A stretch of DNA of 15,242 nucleotides from Lentimicrobiaceae bacterium (GCA_007119395.1 SKPS01000262.1:1-15242); one strand, 5' to 3'. Counted from the first letter of the stretch, positions 1 through 7,995 are shown. The notes: a model not told the origin generated them from the sequence alone. Program-made: numbers and translations.

Positions 1-2
1 TT

Positions 3-236
3 AAGGTGATCTCCCTTACCGTGCATGCAGGCAAACTATCTGTTGATGGAGAATTGGCCGATCGCCTTATCAGGATGATCAGGTCATGCCCCGGCGACAG
101 CAAACTCAAAGTAATTCTGGGAACAAACGGTGAAAGCCTCTCCACCATCCTTCCAAAACGAAGAGTGAGCCCCAGGCTGTTCCTGCGAAACATCAGTGAA
201 ATACCTGAAATCACCTGGAGCCTGTCTGACAGATAA
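3..236 (+). CDS. dnaE: DNA polymerase III subunit alpha, C-terminal end (partial)
   Basis: The reading frame is open from the window edge to a TAA at 234-236, so this is the 3' end of a gene that starts outside the window. The roughly 77 visible residues alternate beta-strand-like and helical stretches and contain a PGDSKLKV segment. This resembles the extreme C-terminal domain of bacterial replicative polymerase alpha subunits, where a 'PG.t.L.f.l' pattern is usual. No catalytic residues are in view. The main support is context: trxA follows directly on the same strand, and dnaE-trxA is a common order in Bacteroidota. An internal GTG at 6 could be mistaken for a start, but the frame continues upstream of it. 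The identity is an inference from a short tail. Confidence 0.68.
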   Translation, partial: KVISLTVHAGKLSVDGELADRLIRMIRSCPGDSKLKVILGTNGESLSTILPKRRVSPRLFLRNISEIPEITWSLSDR

Positions 237-461
237 CACACAACAAACAAGCATACTGCACTGTTTCTCTAGGCATTGCAGGCGCATTGGCTTTGTTGCC
301 ACACAACAAACCATCCCTATCAGACCAGCAGATGGTATCGCTTTGTCGAAGCCTCCCTCATCAACCTGAACAACCAACACTTAGCTTCCTGACCAGAAAG
401 AAAAAAGCAAAAAGAGAGCCTTTCACATCAGAAAAGGGTAGTGTGAGAAGGAGAATTTTCA

Positions 462-469
462 TACATTTG
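462..469 (+). promoter_or_regulatory. Possible Bacteroidota -7 promoter element for trxA
   Basis: TACATTTG matches the Bacteroidota -7 consensus TAnnTTTG exactly and lies 23 bases before the trxA ATG, which would leave a leader of about 15-20 bases. No convincing TTTG is seen at the -33 distance, and there is no Shine-Dalgarno sequence before the ATG. Confidence 0.4.
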
Positions 470-492
470 TTCCAACAAAAAAAACAATAGTT

Positions 493-810
493 ATGGCGCT
501 TGAAATCACCGATGCGAATTTTGAAGAGTTGGTAGTAAAGACCGACAAACCAGTGGTAATCGACTTTTGGGCGGTTTGGTGCGGCCCTTGCCGCATGATT
601 GCACCACTGATTGAGGAGATGAGCACAGAGTATGAAGGAAAAGCCGTGATCGGCAAGCTGGATGTAGACAGCAACCCAAATGTCACCGCCAGATTTGGCG
701 TTCGAAACATCCCAACAGTGCTCTTCCTGAAAGGGGGAGAAGTGGTTGACAAACAGGTGGGAGCAGTCCCAAAATCAGTACTGGTACAAAAACTGGAAGC
801 ATTGCTCTAA
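493..810 (+). CDS. trxA: Thioredoxin
   Basis: Small cytoplasmic dithiol-disulfide oxidoreductase of 105 residues, the usual thioredoxin length. The redox-active motif WCGPC is at residues 29-33 (C30 and C33), preceded by the FWA strand typical of the fold. The buried acidic residue is D24, and the cis-proline loop is I73-P74-T75. All key residues of a functional thioredoxin are present. The ATG at 493 gives a normal N-terminus. The 256-base gap to the dnaE end and a -7 element just upstream suggest trxA has its own promoter. The DUF58 gene follows after 104 bases. Thioredoxin reductase is not in the window. Confidence 0.97.
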   Translation: MALEITDANFEELVVKTDKPVVIDFWAVWCGPCRMIAPLIEEMSTEYEGKAVIGKLDVDSNPNVTARFGVRNIPTVLFLKGGEVVDKQVGAVPKSVLVQKLEALL

Positions 811-914
811 CCTATACCCTGTCCGTTGACAACCCCAAACAGCAACTTTTCGGGAGTGCAAGGCCCAGCCAAACACTGCCCACTTTTATGCTGTACACCT
901 AATTTACATTTGCT

Positions 915-1847
915 GTGTCTTCGATTGAACAAAAATATCTCGACCGCTTTTCACCACTGGAAATCCTTGCCAGACAAGTGGTTGAAGGCTTTATCACCGG
1001 ATTGCACAAAAGTCCGTTCCATGGCTTCTCTGTAGAATTTGCCGAACACAGACTCTACAACCAAGGGGAATCAACCCGTCATATCGACTGGAAGCTGTAC
1101 GGCAAAACCGAAAAACTGTTTGTGAAACGGTACGAAGAGGAGACAAACCTCAGATGCCAGATCATTATAGACAACAGCTCCTCAATGTACTTTCCGGTGC
1201 TGGAAAACCTCTCGCCCGAAAACCCGAACAAAATCACCTTCTCGGTCTACTGTACAGCAGCCATTTTACACCTGCTCAAACAACAGCGGGATGCCGCCGG
1301 TGTGTCGCTCTTCACTGACGAAATCAACCTCCATACCAGGTGTCGCTCCAGCAACATCCACATGAAGTACCTCGTGTCAGAACTCGAAAAACTACTCGAT
1401 AACTACAACCCAAACCAAAAGAGAGAGACTTTCGCTGCCCGCAGCCTCCATGAAATTGCAGAAGCCATCCACAGACGATCACTCGTGGTGCTTTTTAGTG
1501 ATATGTTCGAAAGTCATGGCAATACCAACGACCTCTTCGATGCATTGCAACACCTGAAGTACAACAAGCACGAAGTGATTTTCTTTCATGTAGTGGATCA
1601 AACAGAAGAGATTGACTTTGAGTACGATAACCGTCCATACCGTTTCATTGACATGGAGAGTGGCGACACAGTGAGGCTGAATCCGCATGAGGTACGAGAG
1701 GCTTACCGGACACGTCTCAACGCCTTTAAACAGGAGTTGAAGCTGCGTTGCGACCAATACCACATCGACTTCGTGGAGGCCAATATCAGGAAAGGGTTCC
1801 AGCAGGTGCTGCTTCCATGGTTCCTGAAACGGCAACGGATGCGCTAG
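915..1847 (+). CDS. DUF58 domain protein with VWA-like fold
   Basis: 310-residue cytoplasmic protein of the DUF58 family. The conserved N-terminal block (residues 20-80) contains GLHKSPFHGFSVEFAEHR, then R55-H-I-D-W59, then a basic/acidic stretch ending in EEETNLRC. A von Willebrand A-like domain follows with a complete MIDAS-type DxSxS motif at D86-N-S-S-S90. The start is GTG at 915. An in-frame TAA at 900-902 rules out earlier starts, and a later one would cut into the conserved block. Relatives usually sit in MoxR-DUF58-Bat operons, linked in the literature to stress tolerance and complex assembly. No MoxR ATPase or BatA-like gene is next to it here, so the partner must be elsewhere. The molecular function is unknown; the family call is firm. 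Confidence 0.9.
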   Translation: MSSIEQKYLDRFSPLEILARQVVEGFITGLHKSPFHGFSVEFAEHRLYNQGESTRHIDWKLYGKTEKLFVKRYEEETNLRCQIIIDNSSSMYFPVLENLSPENPNKITFSVYCTAAILHLLKQQRDAAGVSLFTDEINLHTRCRSSNIHMKYLVSELEKLLDNYNPNQKRETFAARSLHEIAEAIHRRSLVVLFSDMFESHGNTNDLFDALQHLKYNKHEVIFFHVVDQTEEIDFEYDNRPYRFIDMESGDTVRLNPHEVREAYRTRLNAFKQELKLRCDQYHIDFVEANIRKGFQQVLLPWFLKRQRMR

Positions 1848-1891
1848 CGAAAACGGGAGGAGATGCAAAATTCTTCAATACCATTATATAT

Positions 1892-2917
1892 ATGTACAAT
1901 CGCGTCATCGTCAACATTCAACCGATGGGTTTTCAATGGCCCACCATCGATCCGTTTCTGTTTTGTGTACACCATTATGATCACTACCCACCTGGCAACG
2001 AAGTGATGGGGCCGGCAGCATCTTTATCAGGTCGGAACCTCGGACAGGACTTTACATTAAAGGATGGGTGGCGAATGTATCATGGCCGAAGGATTCCCGG
2101 GTTTCCGGTGCACCCTCACAGGGGTTTTGAGACGGTGACCTATGTGATGCAGGGTTTCGTAGACCACAGTGATTCAGCCGGTGCTGCGGGGCGTTATGGA
2201 AATGGTGATGTGCAGTGGATGACTGCCGGAGCCGGATTGCAACATTGTGAGATGTTCCCCTGTATCCAAACCGACCGTGGCAACACAGTAGAGCTGTTTC
2301 AGATCTGGCTCAACCTGCCAAAATCCCGAAAATTTGCCGACCCCCATTTTGCCATGCTCTGGGCACACCAGATCCCTGAGGTGGTAATAGAGGATGACAA
2401 CGGCAAACGCGTAACCGTCAACCTGGTTGCCGGAAAGCTGAACGGTTTGTCGGCACCTGATCCGGCACCCGCCTCATGGGCTGCTGACCTCGCCAACGAA
2501 GTGGGAATATGGCCAGTGAACATGGAACCCGAAGCCAAATTTACCCTGCCCGCTGCCAGCGACGAAGCATTGAGGATGGTGTACTTTTTTGAAGGTGATC
2601 ACATCACAATCCTGGGAAACGACATTCCCCCTATGCACGCCATTGAGATGTTCGCCAACGAAGAGGTGGTCATACAAAACGGATCCGCACCAAGCAGGTT
2701 GCTCGTATTGCAAGGGCGACCCATCAGCGAACCGGTAGCGCAATACGGCCCATTTGTGATGAACACCCAACAGGAGATCCAGCAAACCATCGCTGACTAC
2801 CGGGCAACACAGTTCGGAGGGTGGCCATGGGAAGAACCCGATCATGTGCACCCACGTGAATCCGGGCGATTTGCCAAATACTCCGATGGAACAATTTCAC
2901 ATCCCGACCCGGAGTAA
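1892..2917 (+). CDS. Pirin family protein
   Basis: Bicupin protein of the pirin family, 341 residues from the ATG at 1892. The pirin core H74-P-H76-R-G-F-E-T and QH118-C-E120 supplies the three His and one Glu that bind iron in human pirin. Between them is the typical GDVQWMTAGAGLQH segment, and VELFQIWLNLP follows. The C-terminus carries TQFGGWPWEE and GRFAKYSDG, which I associate with bacterial pirins. Some family members have quercetinase activity and others act as regulators, so the substrate cannot be assigned. The frame is open further upstream to 1748 inside the DUF58 gene, but that part shows no pirin similarity. An ATG at 1925 is an alternative start. The 44-base gap after the DUF58 gene allows co-transcription. 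It converges on truA with only 11 bases between the stop codons. Confidence 0.92.
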   Translation: MYNRVIVNIQPMGFQWPTIDPFLFCVHHYDHYPPGNEVMGPAASLSGRNLGQDFTLKDGWRMYHGRRIPGFPVHPHRGFETVTYVMQGFVDHSDSAGAAGRYGNGDVQWMTAGAGLQHCEMFPCIQTDRGNTVELFQIWLNLPKSRKFADPHFAMLWAHQIPEVVIEDDNGKRVTVNLVAGKLNGLSAPDPAPASWAADLANEVGIWPVNMEPEAKFTLPAASDEALRMVYFFEGDHITILGNDIPPMHAIEMFANEEVVIQNGSAPSRLLVLQGRPISEPVAQYGPFVMNTQQEIQQTIADYRATQFGGWPWEEPDHVHPRESGRFAKYSDGTISHPDPE

Positions 2918-2928
2918 TCGCCAATCTT

Positions 2929-3678
2929 TTACAGGTAGGGGTAATTTATCTTAGTCAGAAACAGCCCTTTGGCCGGAACAGAAGAGCCCGCCCGGCCACG
3001 GTCACCGCTCGCTATGATGGCAGGCAGATCCTCAACCGCAAGCTTGCCACGGCCTACATCAAACAAGGTGCCCACAACAGCCCGAACCATGTTGCGTAAA
3101 AAACGGTTCGCGGTGATCGTAAACACCAACGTGTCGTCAACACAATGCCACTCAGCCAAAGAAACGTCGCACATAAAATGGTTGACATCGGTTTGCACCT
3201 TCGAAAAACATTGAAAATCTTTCCGGCCGATCAGATGCGCTGATGCCCTGCTCATCACATCCACATCGAGCCTCCCCTGCCAATACCAGGCATACCGCTC
3301 CAAGAACGGATTTTTCTTTGTAACGATATGGTATTCATAGGTGCGACTGAGGGCATCAAACCTGGCGTGGGCCTCTTCATGCACTGGGATGACTGCTGCT
3401 ACAGCAATATCGGTAGGGAGCAGACTATTCAGTTTGTACACTGCCTTTTGCAGCTCTTCTGCGGAAAGGCTATGGGGCAGGTCGAAATGGGCAAACATCT
3501 CCCGGGCATGTACACCTGTGTCTGTGCGACCGGCACTTGTCACCGCAGTTTTTTCAGAAAAAGCAACTGACATTGCCTGCTCAATCACCTCCTGCACAGT
3601 GATACCATTGGGCTGAACCTGCCACCCATGGTATGCAGTGCCATCATATGACATCTTTAAAAAATAGCGAAAAGGCAT
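2929..3678 (-). CDS. truA: tRNA pseudouridine(38-40) synthase
   Basis: Converts uridines 38-40 in the anticodon arm of tRNAs to pseudouridine. The protein opens with MPFRYFLKMSYDGTAYHGWQ, the usual TruA start, and carries the catalytic loop GRTDTGVHA with nucleophile D53. Near the C-terminus are RFLRNMVRAVVGTL and a GRAGSSVPAKGLFL motif, as expected for the family. With the ATG at 3678 it has 249 residues, a normal length. The frame also contains a TTG at 3702 that would add eight residues, but ATG fits family N-termini much better. It lies 47 bases downstream of the dehydrogenase gene on the same strand and may be co-transcribed with it. Confidence 0.95.
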   Translation of the reverse strand: MPFRYFLKMSYDGTAYHGWQVQPNGITVQEVIEQAMSVAFSEKTAVTSAGRTDTGVHAREMFAHFDLPHSLSAEELQKAVYKLNSLLPTDIAVAAVIPVHEEAHARFDALSRTYEYHIVTKKNPFLERYAWYWQGRLDVDVMSRASAHLIGRKDFQCFSKVQTDVNHFMCDVSLAEWHCVDDTLVFTITANRFLRNMVRAVVGTLFDVGRGKLAVEDLPAIIASGDRGRAGSSVPAKGLFLTKINYPYL

Positions 3679-3725
3679 GCACGGATCAATTTGATGAGGC
3701 AAAGCTACGAAAAGGAGCGTATCGA

Positions 3726-4514
3726 CTACCTTTTCTGCTGCATCTTTTTCACCATGTCAGCCACCATACCGGTGGGAAGCAGTCTGGTAGCCAAGGTCAT
3801 AACCCTGTTTCCAAAGCCGTGCACCACCACCCTTTTCCCCTTCATCATTGCCCGGTATCCGAAGAGAGCCACCTCGGCTGAAGTGGGGATCTTTTTCCCA
3901 TTCATGGTTTGGTTTTCTACCACAGCGGCTGCCGCCTGAAACCCACTTTTCGTAGGCCCGGGGCACAAAGCGGTACTGGTGACTCCACTCCCTTTTAATT
4001 CCGCAGACAAAGCCTGCGAAAAGTTTAACACGTAAGCCTTCGTGGCAAAATAAACCGACATCAGCGGCCCCGGAAAAAACGACGCAATGGAAGCCACCTG
4101 CATCATCCTTCCGTAACCCCTTGCCTTCATCCCCGGCAAATAGAGTTTGGTCAGATGCGTTAATGCAGTGATGTTCAGTTCAATCATCCTCGCCTCCTTC
4201 TCCCAGGGACTATCCACAAAGAAATTGTAGTGACCAAACCCGGCATTGTTGATCAGCACATCAATCTGTAAACCAGCCTTCTCGGTGGCATGAAAAACCT
4301 CATCCACCGCACCCGGCAAGGTGAGGTCTTTTGCCAGCACCATCACCTCCACACCAAAGCGGGATTCGAGTTCCTCTTTCAACAATTCCAACCGGTCACC
4401 CCTGCGGGCTACCAAAACCAATTGATCATCGTGCGAAGCGTGTATCCTGGCCAGCTCCATACCGATCCCTTCAGAGGCACCGGTAATCAATACATTGTGT
4501 TTCTTCTTTTGCAT
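3726..4514 (-). CDS. Short-chain dehydrogenase/reductase (classical SDR)
   Basis: 262-residue NAD(P)-dependent oxidoreductase with a Rossmann fold. The cofactor motif TGASEGIG is at residues 11-18, NNAG at 89-92, and the catalytic set is N114, S142, Y155 and K159 (YFATK). The A36-R37-R38 after the second strand suggests NADP preference, which is an inference. A hydrophobic stretch in the last third with a basic end (KKMQQKR) resembles SDRs annotated as DltE- or YqjQ-like. The substrate cannot be told from sequence. A weak minus-strand -7 match (TATCTTTT, 4539-4532) lies 17 bases before the ATG. There is no clear ribosome binding site. It is divergent from the MATE gene and is followed by truA. 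Confidence 0.9.
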   Translation of the reverse strand: MQKKKHNVLITGASEGIGMELARIHASHDDQLVLVARRGDRLELLKEELESRFGVEVMVLAKDLTLPGAVDEVFHATEKAGLQIDVLINNAGFGHYNFFVDSPWEKEARMIELNITALTHLTKLYLPGMKARGYGRMMQVASIASFFPGPLMSVYFATKAYVLNFSQALSAELKGSGVTSTALCPGPTKSGFQAAAAVVENQTMNGKKIPTSAEVALFGYRAMMKGKRVVVHGFGNRVMTLATRLLPTGMVADMVKKMQQKR

Positions 4515-4754
4515 TGAAGCTATTTCTATTTAAAAGATATAAAGCAGTGATGAACCTACTGTTATTAACACCCTAATCTTCGCTTTGTTGAATAAAAAAG
4601 AAGCATTGTTTAACAAAAGCTTGCCATAGGCAACATAAGCCATTCTGTATCTGTAATATAAACCTTTGTAATCCATATCGCGTTAAAGCAGCCATAGAGC
4701 CCCGGCACTTCGTGTTTTATGAACAAGTTACAGAATGAACCGGCTCTTTTTCCG

Positions 4755-4762
4755 TAACTTCG
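4755..4762 (+). promoter_or_regulatory. Possible -7 promoter element for the MATE gene
   Basis: TAACTTCG, followed by CGCCCC, is one base away from the Bacteroidota TAnnTTTG element. It would place transcription initiation around 4768-4772, giving a leader of about 20 bases before the GTG at 4790. No clear -33 TTTG is visible. Confidence 0.35.
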
Positions 4763-4789
4763 CGCCCCTTTTATTATAATCTATCCACT

Positions 4790-6202
4790 GTGCATCTTAG
4801 AGGATATATCGATAAGGCAAAGCGATTGTTTAAGTTGATTGGGGAATCGATTCGTGGCACTGACTACGACTACACCCAAATCAGGTTGAGCAAAGCCATT
4901 TTGCTTCTCTCCATACCCATGATTTTGGAGATGGTGATGGAGTCTGTATTTGCCATAGCAGACATCTGGTTTGTTTCACATTTGGGTGATGAGGCCATAG
5001 CCACGGTTGGGGTCACAGAGTCATTGAATACGGTGGTTTACGCCATTGGTTTTGGTTTAAGCATCGCCATCACGGCGATGGTTTCGAGGAGGATTGGGGC
5101 TCATCAACCGGAGCGTGCTGCGAGGGCGGCGGGGCAGGCCATCATGCTTACCCTGATCATTTCCACTGCCATTGCCATCCCCGGTGCCATTTATGCTGAC
5201 AGGATTCTTATGATGATGGGGCTCTCTGAAGAGATGGCAAAAGCCAACGCCGGGTACACCTCGATTATGCTGGGCAGCAACGTGATTGTGATGCTGCTGT
5301 TTGTGAACAACGCCATTTTCAGAAGTGCCGGCAACGCAGCCATCTCGATGAAAGTGTTGTGGTTTGCGAACATCCTGAATATTATACTGGATCCGTGTCT
5401 CATTTTTGGATTGGGTCCCTTCCCTGAATTGGGGATCAAAGGTGCAGCCATCGCCACCAGCATCGGCAGAGGACTCGCTGTGGTGTGGCAGCTGATATTG
5501 CTGTTCAATGGTCGCGGAAGGGTGAAGCTAAAGCTCAAACACCTGAAACCCAGTACATCCAGAATGATCAAGCTCCTCAATCTGTCGTGGAGCGCCATCT
5601 TGCAGAATATCATCGCAACGGCCAGTTGGATCGTGTTGATGCGTCTGATGGCCAACTATGGCAGTGAAGTGCTGGCCGGATATACCATTGCCATAAGAAT
5701 CATCATGTTCTGTCTTCTGCCCTCCTGGGGCGTGAGCAACGCAGCATCAACCTTAACAGGGCAAAACATGGGAGCCCACCGCCCCGACAGAGCCGAAAGA
5801 GCCGTTTGGGTGACCGGAAAAGTCAATGTCGTTCTCCTGGGGCTCATCAGTCTGGTACTGATACTCTGGCCCGAAACCTTTATTGGCATCTTTACAAGCC
5901 AGGAAGGGATCATCCTCTCAGGCGCCGAAGGTTTGCGAATTATCAGCTTTGGCATGGCTGCCTACGGACTGGGCATGGTGATGCACCAAAGCTTCAATGG
6001 AGCCGGTGATACACGTACACCCATGTGGCTCAACCTCGTAAGCTTCTGGATTATTGAGATCCCACTGGCTTGGATCCTCGCAGTAACCCTCAACATGGAA
6101 GAAGCCGGTGTGTTTTACGCCATCCTGATCGCAGAGTCGACTCTTACGATTTTAGGGGTCTGGTTTTTTAAACGGGGACGATGGAAATCCAGGCTAATTT
6201 AG
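4790..6202 (+). CDS. MATE family efflux transporter
   Basis: 470-residue integral membrane protein of the multidrug and toxin extrusion family, an ion-coupled drug or metabolite antiporter of the inner membrane. After a roughly 30-residue amphipathic N-terminus come about twelve hydrophobic segments in two homologous halves. The first half starts ILLLSIPMILEMVMESVFAI and includes the typical GDEAIATVGVTES stretch. The second half has WSAILQN and a G-x-GDTRTPMW motif near residue 405. The start is GTG at 4790, chosen because it keeps the charged N-terminus and has a promoter-like element just upstream; no upstream ATG fits. Its substrate is unknown. It has its own promoter region and ends 151 bases before the hydrogenase operon, so it is probably a separate transcription unit. 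Confidence 0.93.
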   Translation: MHLRGYIDKAKRLFKLIGESIRGTDYDYTQIRLSKAILLLSIPMILEMVMESVFAIADIWFVSHLGDEAIATVGVTESLNTVVYAIGFGLSIAITAMVSRRIGAHQPERAARAAGQAIMLTLIISTAIAIPGAIYADRILMMMGLSEEMAKANAGYTSIMLGSNVIVMLLFVNNAIFRSAGNAAISMKVLWFANILNIILDPCLIFGLGPFPELGIKGAAIATSIGRGLAVVWQLILLFNGRGRVKLKLKHLKPSTSRMIKLLNLSWSAILQNIIATASWIVLMRLMANYGSEVLAGYTIAIRIIMFCLLPSWGVSNAASTLTGQNMGAHRPDRAERAVWVTGKVNVVLLGLISLVLILWPETFIGIFTSQEGIILSGAEGLRIISFGMAAYGLGMVMHQSFNGAGDTRTPMWLNLVSFWIIEIPLAWILAVTLNMEEAGVFYAILIAESTLTILGVWFFKRGRWKSRLI

Positions 6203-6225
6203 ACCGTTTATAAATTTCCATTTTT
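6181..6225 (+). terminator. Weak possible terminator after the MATE gene
   Basis: An eight-base inverted repeat, ATGGAAAT (6181-6188) and ATTTCCAT (6214-6221), is followed by a short run of T. The stem is AT-rich and the loop is 25 bases, so it would be a poor terminator. It overlaps the end of the MATE coding sequence. Confidence 0.25.
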
Positions 6226-6271
6226 CCAACGATTTCCTTGTTAAATTCCCCGTTTATTCCATTGCAATTTC

Positions 6272-6279
6272 TATATTTG
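6272..6279 (+). promoter_or_regulatory. -7 promoter element of the hydrogenase operon
   Basis: TATATTTG is an exact match to the Bacteroidota TAnnTTTG element, 75 bases before the hydC ATG. Transcription would start around 6282-6287, which falls inside the left arm of the Rex-like operator. A matching -33 TTTG is not clear. Confidence 0.5.
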
Positions 6280-6282
6280 CCA

Positions 6283-6300
6283 TTGTTAATTCGTTAACAA
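6283..6300. promoter_or_regulatory. Rex-type operator, TTGTTAA-N4-TTAACAA
   Basis: A perfect inverted repeat of two seven-base arms (6283-6289 and 6294-6300) around the spacer TTCG. The form TTGTTAA-N4-TTAACAA is a known variant of the binding site of Rex, the repressor released from DNA by a high NADH/NAD+ ratio. It lies directly after the -7 element and over the expected transcription start, an ideal position for repression. The same box recurs before the next operon (9926-9943). The rex gene is not in the window. Confidence 0.78.
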
Positions 6301-6342
6301 CTGGTCAAAAAAAAAAGTCGATTATTCACTTAATTAAGTATG

Positions 6343-6350
6343 AAGGAGGA
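6343..6350 (+). promoter_or_regulatory. Strong Shine-Dalgarno sequence of hydC
   Basis: AAGGAGGA lies three bases before the ATG at 6354, and the GGAGG core (6345-6349) is four bases before it. It is much stronger than anything before trxA, the SDR gene or the MATE gene, and it fixes the start of hydC. Confidence 0.7.
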
Positions 6351-6353
6351 GAA

Positions 6354-6818
6354 ATGACAGAAACAATTCAACTGATCAAGAGCTTGGCAGACAAGCATGG
6401 CAGGAAGCGCGATGCGTTGATGCCGATCATGCAGGCTGTGGTTGAGTCGGAGAGCTATCTTTCTGACATCGCCATGACTGAGATTGCGAAGGAGTTGGAC
6501 ATTGCCACGGCTGAAGTGTATGGCACAGCCACTTTTTATTCATTTTTAGACACGGTTCCGCGTGGAAAATATGTAATCCGTGTATGTAAAACCATCACAT
6601 GCGATATGCATGGAAAGAAGCGTATTGTAGAGACCATTGAGAAACTGTTAAAGATCAAGTTGGGAGAGACAACGCAGGACAAGAAGTTTTCGCTGTTGTA
6701 CACCAACTGCATCGGCTGGTGCCATCAGGGACCTGCCATTCTCATCAACACAACACCTTACGGTGACCTGGATGAAGAGAAGATCACAGAGATCATAATG
6801 GAATACATGCGCAAATAA
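6354..6818 (+). CDS. hydC: NADH-linked [FeFe]-hydrogenase, NuoE-like subunit
   Basis: 154-residue [2Fe-2S] subunit homologous to the 24-kDa subunit of complex I (NuoE) and to HydC/HndA of multimeric [FeFe] hydrogenases. An N-terminal helical domain (residues 1-70, with the family segment EVYGTATFYSFL) precedes a thioredoxin-like domain. The four cluster ligands are C78 and C83 (C-x4-C), and C119 and C123 (C-x3-C). It would pass electrons within a cytoplasmic complex between the flavin subunit and the hydrogenase subunit. It is first in an operon with hydB (16-base gap) and hydA. No second NuoE-like gene occurs in the downstream operon within this window. Confidence 0.94.
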   Translation: MTETIQLIKSLADKHGRKRDALMPIMQAVVESESYLSDIAMTEIAKELDIATAEVYGTATFYSFLDTVPRGKYVIRVCKTITCDMHGKKRIVETIEKLLKIKLGETTQDKKFSLLYTNCIGWCHQGPAILINTTPYGDLDEEKITEIIMEYMRK

Positions 6819-6834
6819 CAAGGGAGGAAAAAAG

Positions 6835-7995
6835 ATGGACAAACTGAAAAGAGTAGATATTATCTTCGGTGCTTATACAGCAGAAAAGTATAAAGTACTT
6901 GAAGCAACAATGAAGAAGAGCAGTGAGGAAATCATCGAAGAGATGATTGAATCGGGGTTGAAAGGTCGTGGTGGAGCTGGATTTCTTACCGGGCTGAAAT
7001 GGAAATTCACGGCAGGTGAGGCTGATCCGGAAAGGTATGTTGTGTGCAACGCTGACGAGGGTGAGCCTGGCACATTCAAAGACCGTGAGATTCTTACTAC
7101 GGTTCCACGGAAGGTGTTCAGCGGAATGGCCATTTGCGCCAAAGCGATCGGTGCAAAAAAAGGGTTCATGTACCTGCGTGGTGAGTACCGCTACCTGTTG
7201 CCAGACCTGCACAAAGAACTCGATATCTTTAACGAACACCTCAAACGCTTCGGTTTGGATTTCGATGTAGAGATCCGAATGGGAAGTGGTGCTTACATTT
7301 GTGGTGAGGAGTCGGCACTGTTTGAGTCGATCGAAGGCAAAAGGGGTGAACCCCGCAACAAGCCCCCCTACCCCACTGTAGCAGGCGTCTTTAGCAAACC
7401 AACCGTAATCAACAACGTAGAGACATTCGTCAATGCAATGATGATTATGAAGTATGGTGCCCATGAATTTAAAAAGCTTGGTACCGACGACTCAAGAGGT
7501 TCCAAACTCTTCAGCGTATCTGGTGACACCCCAAAACCAGGCATCTATGAACTGGAGCTGGGTATGACTGTAGAAGATTTTGTAAATGAGTTTGGTGATG
7601 GAGATACCAAGGCCGTACAGGTGGGAGGTGCAGCCGGATTCTGTGTGCCCCGCAAAAAATTCAAAGACACCATCATTGGTTTCGAAGGGGTTCCAACCGG
7701 TGGATCTATGATGATCTTTAACAGCTCACGCTCGATGTATAACGTGTTACATAACTACATCGATTTCTTCGAAGAAGAGTCATGTGGACAATGCACACCT
7801 TGCAGGGTGGGCTGCCAGCAGCTGATGAAAGGGATCGAAGCGGTTAAAAGGGGTGAAAAACAATCAGGTTACCTGAAACAGCTCCTGAATCTCTCCGACA
7901 CCATGAAGATCACTTCAAAGTGCGGCCTTGGACAGTCGGTTGCAAACTCATTCTCCTCGATCGTGGAAAACTTCAAAGAAGAGATGATTTATTAA
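6835..7995 (+). CDS. hydB: NADH-linked [FeFe]-hydrogenase, short NuoF-like flavin subunit
   Basis: 386-residue subunit that binds FMN, NAD(H) and one [4Fe-4S] cluster, homologous to NuoF. FMN/NADH motifs are GRGGAGF (44-50), NADEGEPGTFKDR (72-84) and GSGAYICGEESAL (150-162). The cluster motif is ESCGQCTPCRVG (315-326) with C317, C320 and C323; the fourth ligand is C363 in SKCGLGQ. The protein begins almost at the NuoF core and ends right after the cluster domain. It therefore lacks both the N-terminal thioredoxin-like [2Fe-2S] domain and the C-terminal ferredoxin-like extension of long HydB proteins. A GGGAGG sequence at 6822-6827 supports the start. It presumably oxidises NADH and feeds HydA through HydC. 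Confidence 0.94.
   Translation: MDKLKRVDIIFGAYTAEKYKVLEATMKKSSEEIIEEMIESGLKGRGGAGFLTGLKWKFTAGEADPERYVVCNADEGEPGTFKDREILTTVPRKVFSGMAICAKAIGAKKGFMYLRGEYRYLLPDLHKELDIFNEHLKRFGLDFDVEIRMGSGAYICGEESALFESIEGKRGEPRNKPPYPTVAGVFSKPTVINNVETFVNAMMIMKYGAHEFKKLGTDDSRGSKLFSVSGDTPKPGIYELELGMTVEDFVNEFGDGDTKAVQVGGAAGFCVPRKKFKDTIIGFEGVPTGGSMMIFNSSRSMYNVLHNYIDFFEEESCGQCTPCRVGCQQLMKGIEAVKRGEKQSGYLKQLLNLSDTMKITSKCGLGQSVANSFSSIVENFKEEMIY

Noticed and set aside
287..490. 67-residue plus-strand ORF in the dnaE-trxA gap
   Set aside because: Low-complexity basic sequence with no recognisable domain, no ribosome binding site, and it runs into the trxA promoter region.
905..912. TACATTTG just before the DUF58 GTG, a perfect -7 match
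   Set aside because: A start from it would fall at or after the GTG at 915 and no later start codon spares the conserved domain, so it is probably chance or would imply a leaderless message.
1748..1891. N-terminal extension of the pirin frame into the DUF58 gene
   Set aside because: The extra 48 residues show no pirin similarity and overlap a well-supported gene; the ATG at 1892 gives a normal N-terminus.
3679..3702. TTG start adding eight residues to TruA
   Set aside because: The ATG at 3678 gives the typical TruA opening; the TTG extension has no ribosome binding site or family support.
6793..7464. 223-residue minus-strand ORF opposite hydB
   Set aside because: Shadow of the hydB codon pattern; no domain and no independent signals.
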